From contig CM057344.1 of NCBI GenBank assembly GCA_030015575.1, forward strand, positions 190,419,044-190,483,043: DNA of 64,000 nucleotides, read 5' to 3'. This document shows positions 24,014 through 34,199 of the stretch, piece after piece. Each line of letters starts with the position of its first letter. Positions within the stretch are counted from its first letter, which is position 1. This DNA comes from Agapanthus africanus. Taxonomy: Eukaryota > Streptophyta > Magnoliopsida > Asparagales > Amaryllidaceae. Below the pieces are notes generated by a model. That model saw only the letters and a list, made by a program, of their open reading frames with translations. It was not told where the DNA came from and searched no databases. A program made the translations under genes and the position numbers.

Positions 24014-27000
24014 GAAACCAAAATACGAACTTAGGAATTTCCCCATGTCGATTTTGTGACATTTTAGTGGCCTTCAGGGAATCTGGAGCAACCTGGGGTA
24101 ATTTTGAGAAAAACAAACAATACCAGAGACCTAGTTAGACCAATAGGAGATCACCCTAAGAAGAAGAACCCCAACATAGCAGTTTGGGCTGAGGTGGCCG
24201 GATTTTTAGGGCATGTGGCCGGCCAATTTGGGGTATTTGGTATCTAGGTTGGTCCAGTAGCTCACATACTCCATAAACAACTCCCTATACATGTTAGTTT
24301 TGTTCCAATTGACCTGAACCAAAATCCGGGAGTACATTGGGGTGTTTTTGGCTATGTTTTCCATATTTTGGAATGCTTGGTTTTGATATTTGGATTTGTA
24401 TTTGGGGTTGGGCGTTTGTACGTCAACAACAAGGGTTGTTTGATTGTTTTGCATGCATTGGCTATAGGTTCTAACCTATGAGCGTACTGTGTACCGTATT
24501 AGTTTTCCGGACTTGATGTTAATAGCGATTGCGATTGTGTATTTATTGTAGGTACCTTCGCGTGGATTCCGAGGCGACGGAGCATGGCGTCATAGACTTT
24601 GGCAAGTAAGGATCAAGATGAGTAGATCTATATCTACGGGGGAAGTCGGGTGGATGGCGTATAGCACCCCCGCAAACTTTGATGGAAACCGATATATAAA
24701 ATATGGTTAAGAAAACCTATATTAGAAAACTACGGATATGGTTAAAAAGATAGTTAGAGATAATATGAAGAATTTTGTATATATATCGAGATATGAGATG
24801 AAAGCTATAGGGATATGACTCTTAGACCTAATATGATAGAAATGATGTCTCGAATTGATAAATAAGGATATGAACTGTGAATGTGAATCATGACTTGTAG
24901 ATATGTAGTTATAAGAGATAAGTATGAGATTTAGAGTGGCATGACATGAGATTAATAAGGTAGAATGTGTGTGTGTGTGTGTGTGTGTGTTTATAATGAC
25001 TTAATGTGATGAAAAGAATATTCGATGTGATACGATGACTTGATTGATATGTCGGTATGCAGATGCGAGTCGATATGAAATGATTGATACCCTTGTCGGT
25101 CCCCTCATATGATATTGTTATGGATGTGACCTGGGATATAGGCATATAGATATATTTAATGTTGTGAATCATGAGTGATATGCCGTACGAGACGTTAGGT
25201 CCGTACCCTCATTGTCATATAGGTTGATAGGATCCCTAAATGTCTAATGCCGCCGTAAGATGGATTACCGTACATGATGAGTTTGACTTGATGATTGATC
25301 CATACTCTTGACCAGAGGATGCCGTACGATGGCTTATACCGTACGTGATATTGTGAGGCTGGATGCCGATTGATAGATTCACCGACTCGGATATAATGTA
25401 GATTTGTATACCCGTTAGCATTTTGCGTATGATGTACCTTATGTTATGTTCATGTTATTCTCATTGCATTACTTATACCTGTGCTAGTACACCTACACCA
25501 TTATCGATGATGCGTATGCTACACTTACACAGATTGCCGGCTCACACACTTCATCATCAATAATTGCTATGTCACTTACACAGTAGAATTTGCATGATAT
25601 ACTTACTATAGTTACATATACACTTTTATATGATGTCGCATTTGACGTTGGAGAAATTGGGAACCGCAGGATATATTTAAAAACTGGATTCATTTAAAGG
25701 AGCAATTTTCCCTTGATATGTGCATATTATTGTTCCATGTTGGATGCATCATGCTTTATGATTTTACGCATTGAAATGTTTTTCATGAGATTTTGGATTT
25801 GATAACCGTGGTTAAATTTCAAAGGAAATTATGTATTGTTTTAAAAACCCGGTTTCTCCTGATATGTGATATTTCGAGACGTCCGCCGTGTGTTTTCTCG
25901 GTTCTGAGATTGGCATGTGAAACCCGATTCGAGGAGCGGGAAGCGCCATCTGTGGGTACATGGTGGACCCGGTATGGTACCCCGGGGCGAGAGGTGATTT
26001 TCATGGTGTAGACGATGAGCCTGGTAGAGGGACCACTACCTACCGGTGATAGTATTTGGACCCATCGGTTATCCGGAGGATACGGACCGGAGTCATGAGA
26101 TGGATATGAGGGCCGATCAGAGTATGCGGCACCTGAAACGAGATAGATAAGAGGGTCGATCTGAGGATGCGGCGCCTGAGATATGAGGATTTATGTGTTG
26201 ATGCTGGACACGGGTTTCATGATGTTTCGAGTGTTGATGTTGGACACTCAGGTTCCATGATTTTGATGTGTCATTGATGAACACGCGTTGATTTATATCC
26301 CCGTATTTACATGCATATGCTTTTATGATATTTACATGCATGATGTTGTTGTGTCATTGGTTGACACGTGGATAAGATCCATATGCATACATGCATTGAT
26401 TATATTGTTGGCATATATGCAAATACGGTCACCCTAGATATCATACTATTACCTTTATGATATAGTTGACCTAGGAATCGTTATTTATTCGATTTCTACC
26501 TGATGGTGTTTTTTACTCACGAGTTGGCAACCCACCCCCGTTGTGCCACAGTTCTTGCAGGTTGACCGCATGGATCAGTAGCAGCATCGCTGGCACACAG
26601 CTTGCATTCGGGTGATTTGCTTTGGTAGGTGGTACATGCCGGATCATACCCCTCTTGTATTTATTATTTCTGTTGTATCTAGTTGACTCCATAAATCAAA
26701 AACTAGTATTTGTATAATTAGTAAGACTTAGTGAGACTTGTAGTTGCGAGACTTAGAGCGAGAGTTTATGTTCGCTCGGTAGGTTTGATGTCTTACTTTA
26801 CATTATCTTTTTGGTGCTGATCTTCGCCATTGGGCGTCGTATACTTACTTTATAACTTGTGTGGTTGTGAATCAACCGATTGGCGAAGAGCTAGCTCTCT
26901 CTTGGGAATTCCTTTTATATTATCATGTATATGTGGTTTTTTATCAAAATATACAAAGAAGGTGCTGCCCAAATTTTTAAAAGACGAAACATGTTTTTCA

Positions 27001-27208
27001 ACTACTAAAATCCACTTGCATTTTTCATGTTTCACTATTTATGCATTAAGAAAACATTTGATTTCATCATACCTTTATTTCAAAACTTCACCTCTTTATT
27101 TTCTTTAAAAGGTTTAGATTTCTGGGCTTCGGCTTACTTGATTACGTTACGCCTTTAGACGTGGCGTGATTTAAGTGCCGGTCACGAACTAAATTTTGGG
27201 TCGTGACA
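24014..27208 (+). repeat. Right part of Gypsy LTR E
   Basis: Diverged relative of the A LTR in the same orientation, sharing the GGGGGAAGTCGGGTGG stretch (about 24640), the inverted repeat (25500-25512 with 25552-25564, one mismatch) and the conserved block at 26518-26560. It ends GGGTCGTGACA at 27208 like an LTR end, but no primer-binding site follows. Instead sequence resembling the inner part of another LTR continues. This fits a solo LTR, or the end of an element, inserted in D's 5' LTR. Its own start lies outside the window, so a target duplication cannot be checked. Confidence 0.65.
24966..24991 (+). repeat. (TG)13 microsatellite in LTR E
   Basis: Uninterrupted TG dinucleotide run of 26 bases, likely length-variable. 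Confidence 0.95.
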
Positions 27209-28118
27209 GTGTCGATGCTGGAAACGGATTTTCTTTTGATTTCATTGATGATACTTCAGTTTATTGCACAGAGGCTTTTCTAAGATAAGAATAAAGGTTT
27301 TCTCATACCAAACAAGTTCAGGTTTCGTGTTTAATTATGCATTCATGTTGCATTCATGCTAGTACATCGTATCATATTGATATACGTAGGTTGTGAAGCA
27401 TTTACGTGCATACTTATGATAGCCTTATTATATGTTACTTACTACTCACGAGTTGGCAACTCACCCCCGTTGTGCCACAGTATCTTGCAGGTCCGACCCG
27501 TCAGTACAGTAGCGGCGGGCGTACTTTCTTTTCTGCTTCGTTAGCATTGACTTATAGCTTGCTCGTAGGTGGGTTTTGGTGGATTTTTTTTGCCCCCACC
27601 ATGTATTTTATTTTGTATCTAGTATACTCCATCTACCCTTCGTATATTGGACCTAAACCGTGAGCTTGAGAGGTTCGTTGGTATATATGTATATTCTGAT
27701 TTCTGGTGTCGAGCTCGAGTGAGCCGACTTTATTCTTGGTTTTATTTCTTGCTTTTAAATGTTGATTTCATATTATGATGATATATATTGCATGTGGTTG
27801 TGATTCCGCCATTGGCGAAGAGCTAGCTTCCGTTTGGAGATGCCATTGTTCATTACTTACATGTATTCTTGTTTTGTACTCGTTTGGGGACCAGTATTTA
27901 CAAAGGAAACTCTGCCGAAATTTTCGGAAAAATTTGATGTTTTTAAAATGTTTAATGTGACTTATTTATTAAAATTGCTTTCTTTAAAACAAGTTTTTCT
28001 TCACTCTAAATGTTTAACGGTTTAGATTTCTGGGCTTTGGCTTACTTAGATTGCATTACGCCTTTAAACGTTGCGTAATTTAAGTACCAGCCACGTTCCG
28101 TACCTTCGGGTCATGACA
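27209..28118 (+). repeat. Tail of the 5' LTR of Gypsy element D
   Basis: Begins inside a region equivalent to about 16 kb in the A LTR (GTGTCGATGCTGG...), includes the conserved block at 27447-27491 and ends GGGTCATGACA followed by AAG and a primer-binding site. It differs from the end of E by roughly a quarter of positions, so it is a separate LTR. Confidence 0.75.
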
Positions 28119-28122
28119 AAGT

Positions 28123-28134
28123 TGGTATCAGAGC
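28123..28134 (+). other. Primer-binding site of D (initiator tRNA-Met)
   Basis: TGGTATCAGAGC, exact match to the usual plant tRNA-Met site, four bases after the LTR end. Confidence 0.9.
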
Positions 28135-28351
28135 AGTGTTTTACCATTCTGAGTGTAAGATGACCCTTGGTACATGGAGTAGGTGACTTAAGCAGAGTGA
28201 CGTAGCATGTGTATATTCCACGGCATACTTACGATACGGTACTCCGCCTAAGTGACCTTAGGATATATATTTGCTTGTACTACCTTCCTTGATTCCATAT
28301 GTCCTCTTGATTCGATCGCAATTATCAATCATGTTTCTTGTTCCAGACACT

Positions 28352-28797
28352 ATGCCACCGGAGATTACGAGGGCCAGAGGGTTGCCGCCAGAGATGAGAT
28401 TAGAGTAGGCTCGTTTGAGATGAGGACCGATCAGGGCGATACGCCTACCCCTCGGGGACAGAGTGATCCGCCTTTTCCAGGCTGGATAGCTAGACTGGAG
28501 TCGAGTATTTAGGACTTATGACAGATGATTGGATTGTCAGTTGAGGCTAGCCGAGCTCCGAGAGTCGATGATGTCCCTCCTAACGCAGGGACTGTGATTG
28601 TACCTGCTGCTCAGGCAGCTGTTTCTGTTGTTACCGAGATTATTTCCGTATCCTTACAGGAGTTTTAAGGCTGAAGCCTCCAGTTTTCATCGGCATAGAT
28701 GCAGCGGAGGATCCGTAGACATTCCTCGACAGGATGGCTAGGATTTGTCATTCACAGAGATGTTCTGACGAGATATGGATTGAGCTTGCAAGTTTTC
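28352..28797 (+). pseudogene. D gag remnant, first part (interrupted by Cop-1)
   Basis: A likely start ATGCCACCGGAGATTAC is followed by sequence of Gypsy gag character, ending in a stretch that reads like the region preceding the gag core (…FLDRMARICHS…). The structural protein would form the virus-like particle. It is broken in several places besides the Cop-1 insertion at 28798, where TTTTC (28793-28797) is one copy of the target duplication. The second part is at 39206. Confidence 0.65.
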
Positions 28798-31035
28798 TGT
28801 TAGTTATATGTATGCCCTAGAGGCCATTACTGTACATAGGATGTATATTGTAGTGGATGCTGGGACATATATAGGGAGGACTTTCTTGCTCGACATGATA
28901 GTATGCTATCTGGTTACCCTTTACCTTAACGTGTATACTGATTGTCTCTCTATTACATGTTGGTAAAGCCCTTAGGATGTGTGCTTGACTACCTAGACTA
29001 TGATGAGATCATACTAGTGGGGACAGATAGTCTATAAGTACATCCTTCAAAGTCCCTAGTCGTGGGTGTATCGAGACGGGGCATCGATATACCAGAGTAG
29101 ACTAGCGTGTACCTTCTCGACCCATACAGATGGGCGATGGATGATCCCATATCCATTGGTGTTTGACATCAGAGATGTTATACGGGTGCTCAGTAGAGAC
29201 TGGGTACACTGGACGGACTCGCCGAGAACTCCCAGATGGTATTATACCTCACGTCAGATGGCAGTTCTCTGGTGACACTGGTACAGAGTAGTCTGTTGAC
29301 CCGAGATCGTCATAGAGTCTTGTGTGGTTCCCACTGTGCTTTGATTTCCATCTTACCACATCCAAGAGGGCGTGCAAAACGGTGGTTTTTGGGTACAGTC
29401 CCGAGTCACATGGAGGCAATGAGCGATAGGAGGGGATTCGTCTCTCCCGGTATAGGGAGTTGATGTTGCGCTGTGTTCGATTGGCTATAACAGGAAATCC
29501 CTGGCCAGGGTTGCTGAGATTTACTGGTAAGTGTTACCAGTAGTTTCTCGAACGGTTATAGACCTCATATCGACACGACTTATTGAGCTATTGGGGTCTG
29601 ACGTATACCACCCCTAGGCGAGATATGCGACATATCAGACGATCAGACCGGACTGTACGGTAGTGTTACTGGTCGGATTCACTGGAGTGTGAGCGGGCTT
29701 GCTCGTCGATCTTCAGATCGCTCAATACCCGGGTGGCCGTTACGTTTAGCAGACCGCTTGCGGCTTGTGGGTGTTTGATATGATCATCGCCTGCTGCCGG
29801 CGTATTGACGAGTCTTTAGAGTCCTACACAGAGGTTTCCTGGCTCAAGCGAAACGAAATAGGAGCGCATATGAGATATGTGCGGGACCGAGAATAATGCG
29901 TGTATGTGATACCGTATTCTATTCTCGCGATAAATATATCGAATGGTTGTATGCGATATAACCTAGTTATCGATTCAAGCGATGATTCGATAAGCCGATA
30001 TATTGTATACTAGTCGGTTGTGTGCGACATAACCGGGTCATTGAATCAAGTGTTGATTTAATGATTTAATGTATAATTATATATTTGATATATTACTTTG
30101 CATTAACTAGTATCGGTTTACTTAAGATGGATTTTCTCACTCGGATGTGCGCATTATATATGCGATATACTTTTGTGCACTTGATTGTATCATGTTTGAT
30201 GATACAAGTCATGCTAGGGTTCAAGTGTAAAGATTAAACCTTGGTTAATGAAATGGTTAGGGTTTATAATTTGTTATTCATTTATCTATTTAATTATCCT
30301 TTTTATTTTTGATAAATGAATAAAAGAAATGAGAAAAGAATGGTGGCTAAATTTGTTCTTTAGTTGAAGATTCATGAACCTTTGACTTTGTCCACCATTC
30401 TTATCTCATGCTTAACCTAACCATTCTTTAACCATGATTTACTCTCTACATCTAACCATGGTTCAAGTTATGATAAGATTATTATTCTTTTCATTTTGAG
30501 AATAATCTAATCATAATTTTCTTCTTCATATTCTTCTTCTTCTTCATTGAACTAAAGAAGAAAAACCTTGACCTCATCAATGGTGATTGATGAATTTGAG
30601 TGAGAAATCCAATTCTAAAGTTTACCCACTTCCTATTTCTTCATCCTCTACCTCTTGCCAAGTAGTAGAGTGTGTTTCCTTCACAACTTTTCACGGTTTG
30701 GTGAAGGTGGAGCTTGATTCATCGATGCTTCGACGTAGATCATCTTCGGCATGGACATCGACGACCTAGCTTGCCCATTCTCCGACGAAGCCGATCCTAG
30801 AGCCCGGATTTGATTTGGACAGCGGAGAGGACCTCGTTGCGGAGCAGTGGAGGTGGAGCACCGGATCTACAAAGGTTGTATTTCCGTTTTCTCATTAGTT
30901 AAGTGTTAACTAGTACTTTTTCGCCTAGACATCTAGTTATCGATCCGTAGTTTAGGGTTTGTAGGCACCATATTCTTTGAAACTGAAATGGTTGATGGCT
31001 TGGGAGACCTCACTAGCGTGCCTAGGAACCCTGCA
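28798..31035 (+). repeat. 5' LTR of Cop-1
   Basis: 2238 bp, TGTTAGTTATATG...CCTAGGAACCCTGCA, nearly identical to 36963-39200. The last base is followed by G and the primer-binding site. Confidence 0.95.
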
Positions 31036-31036
31036 G

Positions 31037-31048
31037 TGGTATCAGAGC
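31037..31048 (+). other. Primer-binding site of Cop-1 (initiator tRNA-Met)
   Basis: TGGTATCAGAGC one base after the LTR end. Confidence 0.95.
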
Positions 31049-32332
31049 CTAGCTAGAGCCTTAGGCGAAGCGTAGACGGAATTTGAAGTCCGAACGACAC
31101 AAAACCGAAACCCAAAACATGCTCTCTGTACAATTTTTAAAATCTGGGATTTTTCAACATTAAAAATGTTCATAAAAATCAGCAGGCAATTATAAGAAAT
31201 AATGTAAAATTCGGCTGCCTAATTCCAAAAGTGCGCCGCGCTTCCGCGGCACGAGCTTGGCTCGTGCGGCGCAAGCGCGGCCATTTTGTCGTTTCTGGCA
31301 TCCTAATTTCTACAGTAATTCATATTGTGCTGTGCTGGTTTTCATGGGTATTTTTAATATTTATTCCAGAGTTGATTTTTTCTGAGTTGATTTGGGGATT
31401 CGGTGTTTCGATCGGGATATCAAATTTTGTCTGTGTGACTTTCCGGATAAATCTTAGAATATGTTAAAAAGTTCGACCGGATATAAATACCCAAATTTTC
31501 CCCTGTCGGGAAATTTCCAAGTGTTGGATTTTTCCGTAGTTTGACGACGTTCTAAGTAGTGCAAGTAACGCGATGGTCCCTCTAGAAGACACAAACCTTA
31601 ACTCGATTATGTGACCGTCTTGAACTGCCCTATGAACCTTCGGGTTTGGGGCAGTACGGCGTGCCACATGTGAGGCGTTGGCTTGACCCTTCTACGGCTG
31701 GACCGTTGGTACTGAGGCACGAACGGAATGTTGTTATACTTGTTTCATGTGTTGATCAGTTTCGGGAAAACTTGGGTGTTCGATTGTTCGATTGGAAAGT
31801 TTAACATTTTCTATTTATCTGGAATGGGATACAATAATTGGAATTCACAATAAGTTATGTGATAACTGAATGAATGTTATAAACGTAGCAATTTAGTCTC
31901 ACTTGATCGGTTGCCACGGAATTTTGATGTGATCAAAAGTCCGTCGCAATCACGTAGCGTACGCGGATACTCGCCGGGTAAACTTAATAGACAGCCTCAC
32001 TCCATAGCCCCGACCAAGTGACTGTAGGAGAACCCCGTCGCCGAAAGCATCCGTCCGGGTGCTCGCGGTAGCGGTGTTCCGCCTTGGTGCACTTCGTCGA
32101 CGGTAACGGGGGTGCGGCCGTCTACTGAAGTTTGCGACGAGCATTCGATCAGTTTTTCGGGAATCTTGTTGAATTACCTGACTTGATATTGAAAAGAGTT
32201 TTCGATTTTGAGACTAAAATGCGGGGTTTATAATTGTTAGGCATGCGATGTCTAAGTAATTCATTTGGTCAGGCATGCGATGTCTGAGGAGGTTGCGGAT
32301 TCCAACTGTTGTAGTTTTACACTTTCTTTTCT

Positions 32333-32740
32333 GTGACCGTAAGTGTAATATGTGATATCGCCGGTTTCGTTGCTATATGTCAACGACAATTGGGATGGAC
32401 ATATTTACTTACGTTGATGACATGTGATGTTATGTGTTGCTGGATATGTTATATTGGATCGTCGTGTTTGAATAGCCGGGGTTTTTTATGTGAGATGAGT
32501 GTTTTTCATTTTCATTCATGTAAAAACTTGTATGTAATATTCTTTTATTGGGGCGCTTCCAGGTTGCGGGAGTTGTCACCGTTTGTATATCATTTACTTT
32601 TCCGCACTAGGATAGACCCAAGGAGGAGGGCACAAGTAACCGGGTTCTGGAGTCCAGTGGGAGACCAACTCGAGGAGTCGAGTCCGGGTCTCCTAACTCT
32701 AGAATTGGTAGGGTTGCTTGCCGCTCTCGTAGGGGTCTAG
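32333..32740 (+). CDS. Leader open frame of Cop-1, 135 codons, product unknown
   Basis: Open from MTVSVICDIAGF to a C-terminal LVGLLAALVGV. It has the same length as the frames in M1 (4145-3738) and B (53056-53463). There is a hydrophobic middle part with several Cys, and a basic RIDPRRRAQVTGFW segment that also appears, diverged, in the family-2 elements (minus strand 9508-9203, and traces at 43800-44100). No domain is recognised. Amino-acid changes between copies look unconstrained, so a noncoding explanation is at least as likely. It starts beside a GTAAGT that could be a splice donor, which would argue against translation from the spliced RNA. Confidence 0.3.
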   Translation: MTVSVICDIAGFVAICQRQLGWTYLLTLMTCDVMCCWICYIGSSCLNSRGFLCEMSVFHFHSCKNLYVIFFYWGASRLRELSPFVYHLLFRTRIDPRRRAQVTGFWSPVGDQLEESSPGLLTLELVGLLAALVGV

Positions 32741-32776
32741 GGGTGTGGGTTTGGCTATTCATCACGACCGTGGAAT

Positions 32777-33960
32777 CCGTGTTTTATACTGGCTCGTATT
32801 GAAAACACGGACGTCCTAGTATATCCAATATTTCATATGTTTCTTCTGCTGCGAGATCATGTGATGTTTCTGTAATGGATATAGTATATAGTATATATGA
32901 TATATTATATAGACGTTACTTATGTTTTACACCCGCGCTAGCCCTGCCCTGCTCTGCCGTTAGTTACCTAACCTAACGGTGCACGAGGGGACATCGAGGC
33001 GAATGCGGATGGCATAAGTGTACGTCGTATTTATCTGTGATGTTTAGGTACTTAAATGATGGGACTTCATTAATGTGATTAATGAATTAAAAGAAACCTA
33101 AGATGTTGTAGAATCGAATTTCAAAATAAAACAGGTAGCTACAGTTCTTGCTTTGCACAGAGGTATATGTGATATATCCTGCACCTTATTCGATGAGGAA
33201 AGGACCGAGATCCCTTCACCGGGAGTGACTCCTTTAGCAATAACTGGCAGATGCTACACACTCGGTTTGTATTTTGATTGCTTTTAAGAGTTTTTGCTTT
33301 GCACAGTGATATATATGATATATCCCGCACCTCATTCGATGAGGAAAGGACCGACGATCCCTTCACAGGGAGTGACTCCTTTAGCAAAACTAGAAAAGCC
33401 TCAAAAGCATTCCATTTTTAAAATCATTTGATTCTACAACGATATAAAGTTCATTACGCAAAAGGTTTTCTTAAAAACCTGTCGTAGCCCTCCGTCATTT
33501 CAGATAGGTAATAGTTAGTATTCGTGCTGCGTTTGTTGACTCAGTCAAGGCGTAGTGTGCGGTAGCTAATTATTGCTTATCTGCAAAGCATATGATGCGA
33601 TTGGATTAGGGTAGTCGTGCGGCCTTGTTGACTCAGTCAAGGGTCGTGCGGGTGGGTTTAATTCAATCGAGAAATGACGGGTTGAACTTTACTTGCGGTC
33701 TATGGTTTGTTGACTCAGTCAAGGTCATAGATCGCATGGGGCAAAATATTATCGGGAATTTCAAGTGTTGAAATTTGCAATGAGATTGCATACCTTCTAT
33801 GAGATAGTTGGATCCCGATACCCGCTGCGAGTAAGAGTTACTCCTGGGAGAGTTTTATACATTACAATTAGCCGATCAAGTAGGTGTCTAGAAAGGTGTT
33901 AACGAGGTTACGCCTCTGGGAAAACGAGGTTTACAGTAATTAGGTTCGTGCGAAAGCACG
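32777..33960 (+). ncRNA. Structured-RNA region in the Cop-1 leader (candidate)
   Basis: Successive stem-loops in sense orientation: CCGTGTTTT/AAAACACGG (32777-32785 with 32802-32810); CCGTTAG/CTAACGG (32957-32963 with 32973-32979); twin units, each a small CCTYA...TGAGG hairpin plus AAAGGA/TCCTTT stem (33184-33235 and 33330-33382); AGGTTTT/AAAACCT (about 33462-33480); three hairpins with shared tip TTGTTGACTCAGTCAAGG (33533-33550, 33625-33642, 33707-33724); the ATCGGGA/TCCCGAT closed domain (33751-33819); and CGTGC-GAAA-GCACG (33947-33960). Across five elements many stems change in a pairing-preserving way. Role unknown; packaging, dimerisation or translation control are the obvious guesses for a retroelement leader. 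Confidence 0.6.
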
Positions 33961-34139
33961 GGGGACCTCCCTCAAAGTACCGACACTGGCCTGGCTGAAA
34001 GATTGGCGAACTTGTAGTGTGTAATTAATCCCGGCTAGTCTTTCCTTTTAGGGTTTGAAGGAAGATTTGATAAAAAGCAGTGGGAGCCATCCTGATTAGA
34101 TAAAATAATAACCAATCTATTCTTGACAGAGCGCACGCT

Positions 34140-34165
34140 GAGTGTTTTCTTCTCTCTCTCTCCAG
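34140..34165 (+). promoter_or_regulatory. Candidate 3' splice site before Cop-1 pol
   Basis: GAGTGTTTTC then a long TCTCTC pyrimidine run ending CCAG|GTAGCG. The run sits at the same place in M1, M2, C and B, and in four of the five it is followed by CAG. Some plant Copia elements are known to splice their RNA, but whether this family does is inference. Confidence 0.4.
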
Positions 34166-34199
34166 GTAGCGACTATATCACGCCTTAATCAAGATAATA

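Noticed and set aside
30587-30769. Open frame of 60 codons in the Cop-1 LTR, repeated at 38752
   Set aside because: Short, in a low-complexity part of the LTR, and repeated only because the LTRs are identical.
31037-31048. Possible tRNA genes at the TGGTATCAGAGC sites
   Set aside because: They are primer-binding sites complementary to a tRNA 3' end, adjoining LTR ends. No cloverleaf surrounds them.
33533-33724. WRKY W-box cluster (TTGAC words) as promoter control
   Set aside because: The TTGAC word is lost in family 2 and in M1 while the hairpins remain, so an RNA-level constraint fits better than a DNA binding site.
33525-33730. CRISPR-like array from the three regularly placed TTGTTGACTCAGTCAAGG words
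   Set aside because: There are only three copies, the spacing sequences are conserved leader stems, and the context is a plant Copia element.
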